A stretch of DNA of 50,531 bases from Lachnospiraceae bacterium (GTDB taxonomy: Bacteria > Bacillota > Clostridia > Lachnospirales > Lachnospiraceae), in NCBI GenBank assembly GCA_009779895.1, contig WRBB01000020.1:1-50531 (forward strand). Reading direction: 5' to 3'. The position numbers and the translations under genes are program-made. Shown one piece after another: positions 19,501 through 26,452 of the stretch. The notes under the pieces were generated by a model. The model did not search any database. It had not been told where the DNA came from and saw nothing but the letters and a program-made list of their open reading frames with translations. Each line of letters begins with the position of its first letter. Position 1 is the stretch's first letter.

Positions 19501-20709
19501 CCCGCTTTACGCGCAAATGTTACTGCAAGGGATTCCAATGGCCGTGAAACCATTTTTAACCTAAGTTCTACCACCATTCGAGAAATGGGTGCCATGCGCA
19601 ATGTACAATTTGCTGTATGGAGTGCAAACGGCGGGCAAAATGATCTGGTCTGGTACAATGCCACACAAAATAACAACGGCTTATGGGTAACCAATGCCAA
19701 TATCAACAATCACAATAGTAGCGGAAGGTATTACGTCCACGTTTGGGGCACCCGGGCAAATGGACAGCGTGTATTCAAAGGAGGAACCACCTTTCAGGTT
19801 TCGCCAATCGGAGGGGCAAATATTAGCGTAAATCATACCAATAGTAGCACCGGCACCTTTGATGTTATTATACGTAATCTAAATCATCCATCCGGCATTA
19901 ATCGAGTTCAAGTGCCCATTTGGAGTCTGCCCAATCAAGCAGACATCCACTGGCATACTGCTACAAGACATAACGACGGCAGCTTCCGTGTAAGAGTGAA
20001 CCCGGGACAATCTCATCGAAATAATAACGGCAATTTCCATGCCCACGTATGGGTCAGAAAAGGCAATCATATTTCCGGCTTTGCCGGTGGCACTCGGATT
20101 GTTGTACGAAATCAAAGTGGCTCCCGCACTCCTATTATGGGAGCAAGTCAAGCAACCAGAGCACAAATGATTCGAGCCTTTCAGAACACCGGACGCACCT
20201 ATCCCTCAACTGCTTTAGGGCGAGGTGGTGCTCCGACTATAGAAAGTTTTGTGGATATTCTCATGCAAGAAGCTGCCAGGGAGGGTGTTCGGGCAGAAGT
20301 TGTGTTCGCCCAAGCCATGCATGAAACAGGTTGGTTGCAATTCAATAATATTGTAACAGTAGATATGTTTAACTTTGGTGGTCTCGGTGCCCTTGATAAT
20401 AATCAACGTGGTGAAGCAAACCGATTTCCTAGTGTGCGTATGGGACTGCGGGCTCAAGTACAACACTTAAAGGGTTATGCTTCCACTGCTACCCTCAGGC
20501 ATCCTACCAATATGGCACATCCGCCAACTGGACGAGTAAATGGGAGCTATAGCCCTAGGTTTCACTATATACGCCAACGTGGCATGGCTCCCTACGTTGA
20601 ATGGCTTGCAATTGGTGCCAATCCAAATTTCCCGAACCATGGTTGGGCAACAAATCCTGATTACGGTATACACATAACAAATTTATTAAGACGGGTTTTA
20701 GCATCATAA
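16531..20709 (+). CDS. Secreted bifunctional peptidoglycan hydrolase: amidase, seven repeats, glucosaminidase
   Basis: 1392-residue exported protein. Residues 1-26 form a Sec signal peptide (KKR, hydrophobic core, AFA-EE cleavage). An acidic segment (about 27-110) follows. Residues about 290-495 are an N-acetylmuramoyl-L-alanine amidase 3 domain with zinc ligands and catalytic residues in VVSAGHC, HEYQLNWEVA, VDIHFNA and ILVESAF. About 503-1196 hold seven repeats of roughly 95 residues, recognisable by VWSxxNQNDLxWY and GxYxxHAW, of the GBS Bsp-like type thought to bind cell walls. About 1199-1392 match glucosaminidase-like lysozyme domains, with a likely catalytic Glu in VFAQAMHETGWLQF. It should cleave both the stem-peptide amide and the glycan strand. 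Start chosen by AGGAG and signal peptide. Ends at a strong terminator. Confidence 0.9.
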   Translation: MYTLKKRLSGLLVLLLVLSLSFPAFAEERFSQGDDTSSSYEVTNENSDFSLADLERETEHTSLDFEEHGDSACCTTEDDTDTEPTDLDLEEALLDFVFIDEQSVHILEEQHIAIGFADETLEITSATLYARSTVTYEQLVFHVTNIVGSGLLFSIDHSTHQMEDEILLESIDYTVDGDDEIFSLIFTDHGIDASYRITLVGETDSTDISIHSINEAGAAVFEITDLENLEDSLEDILQLVDPDLDEYDLVFRQENELVEAITDITPFAAAGQIESSAAEIIPLASDIVIVVSAGHCRTHPGAHSPSHLGTPVLHEYQLNWEVAGIIVTELNRHAGVRAYRDRSAIQCAFPGHNTSHCVTQRIHNARSQRGADVFVDIHFNAGGGTGAEVFYPNNSVNRRIHEEGRELATDIVNRLAGLGLHNRGAKTWNNTWGATDNQGRPLDFLATNRIAKELGMVGILVESAFLDHPNDVARLRNPQFRRDIALAIAAGIVNTYGLRIATAPQVRIINQNDFTGTAEIRYSGFNGGDIVRIWSEANNQNDMRSFTVPASGAGTIDFRIQDFQNRRGTFLIQVMRNGNAVHNSTFHITNPAATLTARDSDGTQRNFVLELTFQEVPVGITRVQIPVWTNPNQNDIQWYDATRVGNTNTWRTTANISNHRLAGRYTAHAWVTMSNGINRFVAGTFFDVAPTTVGSMQVRNINQNAGTFDVVLENLQSPSGINRINIGVWSQANQNDLRWYTGVRQPNGSFRIAVNIANHNFNRGTYHIHAHITAGNGHLVVRGITHHVTMPRTNVITRDTNGRETIFALSTVNTAALGPMRSVQFAVWTEANNQTDLRWINATRNSNGLWEANADVRHFNGWGRHLVHAWGVNNSGQRVFIGGSHFNVTAPQVNRIAIQPSNHTQGPGTFGIVLDDIDSASGVSRIDVAAWSQNNQGDLVWTRATRRANGGYVANFNVANHNFNSGRFHIHAHIITGNGNRIVRGTTQMVPALRANVTARDSNGRETIFNLSSTTIREMGAMRNVQFAVWSANGGQNDLVWYNATQNNNGLWVTNANINNHNSSGRYYVHVWGTRANGQRVFKGGTTFQVSPIGGANISVNHTNSSTGTFDVIIRNLNHPSGINRVQVPIWSLPNQADIHWHTATRHNDGSFRVRVNPGQSHRNNNGNFHAHVWVRKGNHISGFAGGTRIVVRNQSGSRTPIMGASQATRAQMIRAFQNTGRTYPSTALGRGGAPTIESFVDILMQEAAREGVRAEVVFAQAMHETGWLQFNNIVTVDMFNFGGLGALDNNQRGEANRFPSVRMGLRAQVQHLKGYASTATLRHPTNMAHPPTGRVNGSYSPRFHYIRQRGMAPYVEWLAIGANPNFPNHGWATNPDYGIHITNLLRRVLAS

Positions 20710-20730
20710 AAATGATATTGACTCTAACAA

Positions 20731-20773
20731 AAGATGGTATGAATCGCGACAAATTCATACCATCTTTTTTTTC
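20731..20773 (+). terminator. Strong intrinsic terminator of the hydrolase gene
   Basis: AAGATGGTATGAAT and ATTCATACCATCTT form a perfect 14-base stem with an 8-base loop, followed by a T-run. The stem also begins with A-rich sequence, so it may serve the opposing ATPase gene as well. Confidence 0.9.
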
Positions 20774-20785
20774 TTAATTTTTCCC

Positions 20786-22042
20786 TTATTTTAATGTCAT
20801 TTCAAAATGCGTTCCTAAATAATAATCTATAAACTGTCTCGCCGTTCTGCCTGAACGCCCGCCGTGGCTCATCTCCCAACGACTTGCCTGAAGCAACAAT
20901 TCTTCCTGCGGCAAGTCAATCCCATGACGATTTGCCAAGGCACAAACAATTTCATCAAACTCCTTTTTCCCGGGTGCGCCAAAATAAATGCTCACACCAA
21001 AACGATGAAACAAGGAATGCTTTTCTTGCACCGTATCATTTTTATGTAATTCTTCATCCCTATCTTCTTTGTCACGAAAGGTTTCCCGAATCAAATGACG
21101 GCGATTTGAAGTCGCATAAATTAATACATTATCCGGTTTTTTCTCTAGTCCTCCCTCAATCACAGCCTTTAAATATTTATATTCCGTTTCAAATTCTTCA
21201 AAAGATAAATCATCCATGTAAATAATAAATTTATAATTGCGATTTTTTATTTGTGCAATGACATGATTCAAGTCTTGGAATTGATGTTTATACAGTTCAA
21301 TGATACGCAGACCTTGGGAGAAATATTGATTTAAAATACCTTTGATGGAGGATGACTTTCCCGTTCCCGCATCTCCATATAACAAACAATTGTTTGCTGG
21401 TTTGCCTTGCAAAAAAGCAAGGGTATTATGAATCAACTTTTGTTTCGCACTCTGGTACCCCACCAAATCGTCTAAACGAACCTTTGCAATGTTGGTAATG
21501 GGTAGAATCTCCACTTGCTGCCTGCTTGATTGCACCACACGAAAAGCCTTATGCATACCGAATTTTCCCACTCCAAACAGACGATAATGCTCTGAAATAA
21601 TCTTTTGAAATTTATAAACTGATTTTGCCTCACCTAATGCTTTGCTTAATGCACACAACTGCCCTCGCATGGTTTGATTTAAGATGCCTTTGGGGGACTC
21701 TACATGATAATTGCGTAAAGCCTCCATACCTGTTGTTTGAAACTTCTTTTCAAGCTCTGTAAAATCATACTCAAACATTCCCTTAATGACAGCAAAATCA
21801 GCATTTGCAATCTCATAAAGACTATCTGCAACTACGTGCTTGCCCTCGCAAGACAAACTATAAGGGTTTTCATCACATACCAACAAAAAAGTCAAATAGC
21901 AATGCCACAAATCACCTACAAATCCATATGTTGTTGCAACTTCCAACAAACCTGAAAGGCCTTGTACATAATCCGTTTGCAAATGCGCAAGAATTTCTGC
22001 TTTTCCAATCTTTTGATAAACCATCAAATTGTTTTTATACAT
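20786..22042 (-). CDS. DUF815 family AAA ATPase
   Basis: 418 residues. Walker A is CLLYGDAGTGKSSSIKG (about residue 214), Walker B FIIYMDDLSFEEFE, and sensor-like IYATSNRRHLIRETF follows, as in DUF815 P-loop ATPases widespread in Clostridia and related to AAA+ proteins. The N-terminal 200 residues are helical and lack a known domain. No experimentally proven function is known to me. The C-terminus has GGRSGRTARQFIDYYLG, a family hallmark. Its first 19 bases overlap the end of pheA, so it is translated from the pheA message. Confidence 0.85.
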   Translation of the reverse strand: MYKNNLMVYQKIGKAEILAHLQTDYVQGLSGLLEVATTYGFVGDLWHCYLTFLLVCDENPYSLSCEGKHVVADSLYEIANADFAVIKGMFEYDFTELEKKFQTTGMEALRNYHVESPKGILNQTMRGQLCALSKALGEAKSVYKFQKIISEHYRLFGVGKFGMHKAFRVVQSSRQQVEILPITNIAKVRLDDLVGYQSAKQKLIHNTLAFLQGKPANNCLLYGDAGTGKSSSIKGILNQYFSQGLRIIELYKHQFQDLNHVIAQIKNRNYKFIIYMDDLSFEEFETEYKYLKAVIEGGLEKKPDNVLIYATSNRRHLIRETFRDKEDRDEELHKNDTVQEKHSLFHRFGVSIYFGAPGKKEFDEIVCALANRHGIDLPQEELLLQASRWEMSHGGRSGRTARQFIDYYLGTHFEMTLK

Positions 22043-23175
22043 GTTTCATAATTCCCCAATATTTTTAGATTTTTCGCCTCTTCCCGCAAACCGCGAATGG
22101 CACTTTTCACTCCAACATCTGCCATATTCCCCTCAAAATCAACAAAGAAGCGATACTCCCATGCCCTCCCTTCTATGGGCCTTGATTCAATTCTGGTCAT
22201 ATTCAAATCATTGTAAATGAAATGGGATAATAAATGATATAAACTACCACTTTTATTTTCCAATTCAAAGCAAATGCTGATTTTCGCAGCCTTTTTTAAG
22301 AATACCTTTTGATTGGTAATGACAATAAAGCGGGTGGAATTGTCCGGCTCATCATTTATCTGATCCTGTAAAATCTCTAAATGATAGCGTTTTGCTGCAT
22401 AAGCACTACATACCGCCGCCTTACTACTGTCATTGTCCTGCACAATCTTCTGCGCTGCAATAGCCGTATTTACCACACTGATCTGCTGCCACTTCGGATG
22501 CGCATCTAAAAATTTGGTGGTTTGCATCAATGCCTCCGCTTTGGAATATACCTGCTCAATATCCGTTAAGCGCGTTCCCGGTAATCCCGCCAACGTATGA
22601 GAAATCGGAATTACAATCTCTCCTACAATATAATTTTCAAACTCCACTAACAAATCATATATTTCCCGGACCGAACCCATCGAAGAATTTTCTATCGGTA
22701 ACACCGCATAATCCGCCCCACCCTCATCAATAGCGGTAAAAGCATTTTGAAACGTACGGACAGAATAACTATTGCAATTTTTACCAAAATAGCACTGCAT
22801 AGCCTCTTGTCCATAGGAGCCCTCTACACCCTGAAAGACAACACGTGCCGACTCTAGGTCCAATGAATCAATGGGAATAAAAGGAAGACGTCCTGTACTC
22901 CCTACGGCAGATAATTTTTGGTACTGAAGTTTTCTGCTCAGGGACATCAAATGTAAAAACACATCCCGAACCGCCTTTTTATCAAAAGCACAATCTACAA
23001 AGGTTGCTACCTCTTGCAACTTCTCATTTTCCCGTTCTCGGTCAAAAACGGCCTTGCCCGCCTCTAATTTATAATCCCCTACTTGGTTGCACACTGCCAT
23101 GCGCTGTCTGTAGAGCTTTACCAGTTCTTTGTCAATTTTATCCAGTTGTTGCCTAAGATCCTCCAGCTTTTCCAT
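22024..23175 (-). CDS. pheA: Bifunctional chorismate mutase/prephenate dehydratase
   Basis: Makes phenylpyruvate from chorismate in phenylalanine synthesis. About 383 residues: an AroQ-type chorismate mutase at 1-85 (LRQQLDKIDKELVKLYRQRM), prephenate dehydratase at about 100-280 (VVFQGVEGSYGQEA, YAVLPIENSSMGSV, NDEPDNSTRFIVI with the catalytic Thr-Arg-Phe), and an ACT regulatory domain (ELENKSGSLYHLL, RIESRPIEGRAWEYRFF) where phenylalanine should give feedback inhibition. Start ATG at 23175 with AGGAGAGG upstream; an in-frame ATG 36 bases earlier has no ribosome site. Confidence 0.95.
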   Translation of the reverse strand: MEKLEDLRQQLDKIDKELVKLYRQRMAVCNQVGDYKLEAGKAVFDRERENEKLQEVATFVDCAFDKKAVRDVFLHLMSLSRKLQYQKLSAVGSTGRLPFIPIDSLDLESARVVFQGVEGSYGQEAMQCYFGKNCNSYSVRTFQNAFTAIDEGGADYAVLPIENSSMGSVREIYDLLVEFENYIVGEIVIPISHTLAGLPGTRLTDIEQVYSKAEALMQTTKFLDAHPKWQQISVVNTAIAAQKIVQDNDSSKAAVCSAYAAKRYHLEILQDQINDEPDNSTRFIVITNQKVFLKKAAKISICFELENKSGSLYHLLSHFIYNDLNMTRIESRPIEGRAWEYRFFVDFEGNMADVGVKSAIRGLREEAKNLKILGNYETCIKTI

Positions 23176-23222
23176 GATACCCTCTCCTATTTTATGATTC
23201 CACTCTCTCATATCTGTTTTAT

Positions 23223-23251
23223 ATTTTACACAATCAGAGCGGTTTACACAA
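23223..23251 (-). promoter_or_regulatory. Promoter of pheA
   Basis: Minus strand: -35 TTGTGT (23246-23251), 17-base spacer, -10 TAAAAT (23223-23228), about 48 bases before the pheA ATG. Confidence 0.5.
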
Positions 23252-23300
23252 GCAGAGAGATTTATGATATACTAAATCTAGTTTGGAGGACATTTATATA

Positions 23301-23768
23301 ATGGAAATTAAATTATACGCAGACGGTGCCGCCCGTGGTAACCCGGATGGCCCCGGTGGCTATGGTACCGTTTTAGAATATATAGACACAAAAGGAAATT
23401 TACACATCCGTGAACTCTCACAAGGTTATAAAAAAACCACCAACAATCGCATGGAACTACTGGCCGTTATCGTTGGCTTAGAGGCTTTAAATAGGCCCTG
23501 TCAAGTAGAGGTCTTCTCCGACTCAAAGTATGTCATAGATGCTTTTAATCAACATTGGATTGAGGGATGGATTCAAAAGGATTGGAAACGAAACAAAAAA
23601 GAAGAAGTGAAAAACATTGACCTTTGGAAACGTCTACTCACAGCAAAAAAGAACCACCAAGTAACCTTTACATGGATAAAAGGACATGCCGGACATCCAC
23701 AAAACGAACGCTGTGATACATTGGCAACCACTGCGGCGGATGGAGATGACTTGTTAGAGGATACGTGA
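23301..23768 (+). CDS. rnhA: Ribonuclease HI
   Basis: Degrades the RNA strand of RNA-DNA hybrids. About 155 residues with the catalytic DEDD set: D in KLYADGAARGNPDGPGG, E in NNRMELLAVIVGLEAL, D in VFSDSKYVIDAF and D in NERCDTLATTAA, plus WIKGHAGHPQNE. ATG at 23301 follows GGAGGA; an ATG at 23283 lies before that site. The end of the gene runs into the rnpB promoter, so the two RNA-processing genes are adjacent. Confidence 0.95.
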   Translation: MEIKLYADGAARGNPDGPGGYGTVLEYIDTKGNLHIRELSQGYKKTTNNRMELLAVIVGLEALNRPCQVEVFSDSKYVIDAFNQHWIEGWIQKDWKRNKKEEVKNIDLWKRLLTAKKNHQVTFTWIKGHAGHPQNERCDTLATTAADGDDLLEDT

Positions 23769-23774
23769 TATAAT
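23769..23774 (+). promoter_or_regulatory. -10 box of rnpB
   Basis: TATAAT 12 bases before the first base of the RNase P RNA P1 stem. It overlaps the stop of rnhA. No convincing -35 hexamer is seen at 16-18 bases, so only the -10 is called. Confidence 0.55.
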
Positions 23775-23786
23775 CAAATATGCATT

Positions 23787-24130
23787 AAGTAAGGTAGGCA
23801 ATCGCGATTGCAGGTACCGAAAGGTCGCAAACGAGGAAAGTCCGGGCTCCATAGGGCAGGATGCCGGATAACGTCCGGTGGAGGTGACTCCCAAGCCAGT
23901 GCAACAGAAATAAACCGCCCATTGCGAGATGGGTAAGGGTGGAAAGGTAGTGTAAGAGACTACCGCCTTTTTGGTAACAAAAAGGGCATATGTAAACCTC
24001 ATTCGGAGCAAGACCGAAAAAAAGCTATGTGGCTGCCCGTCACGCTTTAGGTAGGTCGCTTGAGCCCAATGGTAACATTGGGCCTAGATAGATGATTGTC
24101 CAAGACATAACCCGGCTTATCGCCTTACTT
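23787..24130 (+). ncRNA. rnpB: RNase P RNA (A-type)
   Basis: Catalytic RNA of RNase P, which removes the 5' leader of tRNA precursors. Conserved pieces in order: GAGGAAAGTCCGGGCTCC (CR I), the ACAGAAA element, GGGTAAGGGTGGAAAGGTAG, GAGCAAGACC, TAGATAGATGATTG (CR V) and ACCCGGCTTATCG. The ends pair as stem P1: AAGTAAGG (23787-23794) with CCTTACTT (24123-24130). Size, about 344 bases, and layout fit the A-type of Clostridia. The 3' 18 bases are duplicated at 28793-28810, the attachment site of the following element; the RNA is intact because the element restores this end. Confidence 0.96.
24113..24130 (+). repeat. attL: 18-bp direct repeat inside rnpB
   Basis: CGGCTTATCGCCTTACTT, forming the 3' strand of P1 and adjoining conserved bases of RNase P RNA. 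Identical to 28793-28810. Confidence 0.85.
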
Positions 24131-24157
24131 TTTGCATACCGATTTATTACAGTTTGT

Positions 24158-24201
24158 CAAAGTGCTATAATGCCTTATTTTAAGGGCTTTGTGGCACTTT
24201 G
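24158..24201. terminator. Two-part hairpin just inside the element, after rnpB
   Basis: CAAAGTGC (24158-24165) pairs with GCACTTTG (24194-24201), enclosing GCCTT/AAGGGC. It could end rnpB or the leftward integrase transcript; neither strand has a clear T-run, so the role is uncertain. Confidence 0.4.
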
Positions 24202-24234
24202 CAATTTATCAGTGTTTATCAACTTCCGTGCAAT

Positions 24235-24255
24235 CTTGGTCGGATTTTGGTCGAA
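24235..24255. repeat. Left arm-type repeats (TTGGTCG motif)
   Basis: Two tandem copies, CTTGGTCGGA (24235-24244) and TTTTGGTCGAA (24245-24255). ATTTTGGTCGAA recurs exactly near the other end of the element. Such short repeats beside att sites are typical integrase arm-binding sites. Confidence 0.5.
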
Positions 24256-24264
24256 AAACCCAAG

Positions 24265-24690
24265 CTAAAACGCTGATGCTATCATTGCCATTTCTTCCGC
24301 TTTGGTATCCGGCATTACATGGCTGTACCTGTCCATTGTTTCCTTTAGGCTAGCGTGCCCTAAAATCGTTTTTAAAGTATTCGGATTCATTCCTGCTTCA
24401 ATATGGCTCTCGTCGCAAATGTATGTCTTAACCAATGAGGCGTAACATGTGGAAAATCGTACCCGTCCGCTCTTAACCTTTTAACAATTTTCTTGATTTC
24501 ATTCGCTACCCTGTCCCTATCCATTGGCTCGCCCTTGTTATTACAAAACAGAAACCTGTCGATACTCTCCACCCTAAAACCCCAATAGATACGCTGCTCT
24601 CTTAACACTTCATAAGTTTCTTGTGTTAATGGTATGTCTCTAATAGATGCTTTTGATTTTGGACTACCAGTATTGACATTCCATAACTAT
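24265..24690 (-). pseudogene. Tyrosine recombinase (phage integrase), truncated and frameshifted
   Basis: Only the C-terminal catalytic part survives. One frame reads SIRDIPLTQETYEVL, then FLFCNNKGEPMDRDRVANEI and TPHWLRHTFATR (the Arg/His box); the frame then shifts near 24397 and continues as IEAGMNPNTLKTILGHASLK (His/Trp box), MDRYSHVMPD with the catalytic tyrosine, ending in a stop at 24265-24267. The N-terminal arm- and core-binding domains and the first catalytic arginine are missing: upstream sequence runs into a stop and into another small gene. It adjoins attL as expected of the integrase of this element, which can no longer move by itself. Confidence 0.85.
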
Positions 24691-24751
24691 TTATATAGTT
24701 GCTCATTCCGTCCATTAAAAAATCAAATTCTTTTTGTAGTTCCTTATTCAT
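24626..24751 (-). CDS. Small ORF (41 aa) fused across a deletion junction
   Basis: ATG at 24751 overlaps the stop of the preceding gene (ATGA) and has GGAGGTTG upstream, so its start looks real. The first half (MNKELQKEFDFLMDGMSNYI) is helical with no family I can name. The last third reads the integrase DNA in another frame, so the product is probably the front of a once longer phage protein joined to the integrase remnant by a deletion. Function unknown; probably not functional. Confidence 0.35.
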   Translation of the reverse strand: MNKELQKEFDFLMDGMSNYINSYGMSILVVQNQKHLLETYH

Positions 24752-24978
24752 TGCTCAACCTCCATTTTTATCATGTGTTTCTCTATTCGTTCCATTAACT
24801 CAAACATAATATTTTTAACAAGATCGTGAATCTCCGTATCTTCTGCGACCTTGTCTAATACTACTGTTTTAACTCTCGCATATTCTCCCGGTGACATCTT
24901 CCGAATCGTACAAATAATATCATAAAGCAAGAACTCATTCTCTGTTATTTCACCGCCGAGCTTTGGCATCTTATCCAT
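24748..24978 (-). CDS. Hypothetical protein, small phage-type (76 aa)
   Basis: A 76-residue acidic, helical product (ENEFLLYDIICTIRKMSPGE, then IMFELMERIEKH). ATG at 24978 follows AGGAGGT, which supports expression. No recognised domain, signal peptide or membrane segment. It is translationally coupled (ATGA) to the following 41-codon frame. Such small genes between repressor and integrase are typical of mobile elements; the function is not known. Confidence 0.6.
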   Translation of the reverse strand: MDKMPKLGGEITENEFLLYDIICTIRKMSPGEYARVKTVVLDKVAEDTEIHDLVKNIMFELMERIEKHMIKMEVEQ

Positions 24979-25089
24979 ACAATACCTCCTACGCTATTGT
25001 GAACCTAAGACTATTGATTGCTTTGGTAAATTGGTTGTATAAAGTGCTGTATTGGGCTTTGAATGCTCTTGTATCAAATCGACTTGATG

Positions 25090-25275
25090 TTACCGGTGTA
25101 AGTCTGATGTAAGTCTGATAATATGATTCCCTGCTTGTTGTTCCTCCAATCCTTTGGACACCATATCAGCTTTGATTTCGCATTTTAGGCTATCAATCTG
25201 ACTATCTAGCATTGCCTTTTGTGCCCCCAGCTCCTTTAGTTTCCTAATCCTGCGAGATATCATTCTTTCGGTCAT
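25090..25275 (-). CDS. Hypothetical small coiled-coil protein (61 aa)
   Basis: 61 residues, almost wholly helical, with heptad-like SRRIRKLKELGAQKAMLDSQ and IDSLKCEIKADMVSKGL. ATG at 25275 follows AAGGAGGG. It resembles the small coiled-coil proteins of unknown role found in Clostridia phages near the integrase. A stop codon cuts off a longer upstream frame, so it may be a remnant; about 110 bases without a gene separate it from the next leftward gene. Confidence 0.5.
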   Translation of the reverse strand: MTERMISRRIRKLKELGAQKAMLDSQIDSLKCEIKADMVSKGLEEQQAGNHIIRLTSDLHR

Positions 25276-25402
25276 TGGAACCCTCCTTTTTATTTGGTTA
25301 TCTCTGCCGTGCTGGCGTGGTCTATAAGCCCCTACTGGTCAACTGCATCCACTCGCTACGGTTTCAACTGCCTTTAGCAATCCTTGAACTTAATTATATT
25401 AT

Positions 25403-25503
25403 ACTATGCACCTAGTAATTAATCTATTGACAAAACCTATAAATATGTGCATAGTTTTTTGTGTATTATCACTATGTGCCTAGTCGCCGAATTATGCTAT
25501 ACT
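25403..25503 (+). promoter_or_regulatory. Operator repeats and promoter region of the RHH/Uma2 pair
   Basis: Three copies of a 9-base motif: ACTATGCAC (25403-25411), its exact reverse complement GTGCATAGT (25447-25455), and ACTATGTGC (25471-25479). The first and third extend to ACTATGNNCCTAGT, with ACTA/TAGT dyad ends. They bracket TTGACA (25427-25432) and a TATACT -10 candidate (25498-25503), so a protein bound here would control the downstream genes; the RHH-like product is the obvious candidate for autoregulation. Confidence 0.6.
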
Positions 25504-25559
25504 ATAGTTGCAAGATAAAGAATATCCACCTGCTAAATTAACCCCATTGGAGGTTTTAC

Positions 25560-25853
25560 ATGGCTGAAAAGAAAAGCAAGGCTCAATATGATATTGAGTA
25601 TGCAAAAACCAATTTAAAACGTATTCCCCTAAATGTTCAAAAAGACAAGTACAATGATATCAAGGCTCATGCTGACAATATGGACGAATCAGTCAACGGC
25701 TTTATTAAGCGTGCCATTGATGAGACTATAAACAAAGATGTCCATCTCTCATTTATAAAACAGCACTCTGACAGTATGGGAGAAACAAGATTAGAGTTTA
25801 TGAAACGTGCTGTTATGACTACTATTGAACGAGATAAGCAAGCAAAACAATAA
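25560..25853 (+). CDS. Ribbon-helix-helix-like DNA-binding protein (candidate antitoxin/repressor)
   Basis: 97 residues, basic. RIPLNVQKDKYNDIKAHADN followed by MDESVNGFIKRAIDETI has the beta-strand then two-helix pattern of Arc/MetJ-type regulators, with the SVNGFIKRAI helix typical of this group. A second, degenerate helical copy (LSFIKQHSDSMGETRLEFMK, then RAVMTTIE) follows, suggesting an internal duplication. Such proteins bind repeated operators as dimers, and three related operator-like motifs lie upstream. It ends 12 bases before the Uma2 gene with AAAGGAGG in the gap, so the two form an operon. Whether it is an antitoxin is inference. Confidence 0.7.
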   Translation: MAEKKSKAQYDIEYAKTNLKRIPLNVQKDKYNDIKAHADNMDESVNGFIKRAIDETINKDVHLSFIKQHSDSMGETRLEFMKRAVMTTIERDKQAKQ

Positions 25854-25865
25854 AGGAGGTAACTC

Positions 25866-26414
25866 ATGCCATTAGCAAGACAGATTGAAACCTATACCAC
25901 TGATTACATTGAATCACTGCCGGAGGGGGAACGTGCCGAATTGATAGACGGTATCATTTACGACTTGGCATCACCCACCCCGAAACATCAATCCGTATCT
26001 TTAGAACTGGTAACCACCATAAACAACTATATCAAAGCAAAGGGCGGTGACTGTAAGCCATTTATAGCTCCTTTTGCCGTATACCTTAATGCAGACAGCT
26101 ATAACTATGTTGAACCCGATATAAGCGTGATATGCGACCCCAACAAGATAACTGATAAAGGCTGTGAGGGTGCGCCCGATTGGGTGATTGAAGTAGTATC
26201 AGCAAGTAGCCGTAAGATGGACTACTACCTTAAGCTATTCAAATACCGTACTGCAGGAGTTTGTGAATACTGGATTGTTGACCCCGATAAAAACCGTATC
26301 ACCGTATATAACTTTGAATCCTTAGAAGAATCATTCGAATATACCTTTGACGATACTATCAAGGCTGGTATCTTCAAGGAACTAGTCATAGACTTTAAAC
26401 AACTGGATATATAA
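25866..26414 (+). CDS. Uma2 family endonuclease-like protein (DUF820)
   Basis: 182 residues with the PD-(D/E)XK restriction-endonuclease-like fold of the Uma2 family: LIDGIIYDLASPTPKHQ at the N-terminus, catalytic Asp in YVEPDISVI, Glu in PDWVIEVVSAS, Lys in the following YYLKLFKYR helix, then GVCEYWIVDPDK. The active-site set looks complete. Uma2 proteins are numerous in cyanobacteria and some Bacillota; their substrate is not established. Here the gene is cargo of a mobile element, directly behind an RHH-like regulator, an arrangement that resembles a toxin-antitoxin or defence pair (inference). Followed by a terminator hairpin. Confidence 0.88.
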   Translation: MPLARQIETYTTDYIESLPEGERAELIDGIIYDLASPTPKHQSVSLELVTTINNYIKAKGGDCKPFIAPFAVYLNADSYNYVEPDISVICDPNKITDKGCEGAPDWVIEVVSASSRKMDYYLKLFKYRTAGVCEYWIVDPDKNRITVYNFESLEESFEYTFDDTIKAGIFKELVIDFKQLDI

Positions 26415-26422
26415 GCTCTGTA

Positions 26423-26452
26423 GCCGTCATTACTTAGGTAGTGGCGGTTTCC
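26423..26452 (+). terminator. Terminator after the Uma2 gene
   Basis: CCGTCATTAC-ttag-GTAGTGGCGG forms a 10-base stem with two G-U pairs, followed by TTTCCTTA. It starts nine bases after the stop codon. Confidence 0.55.
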
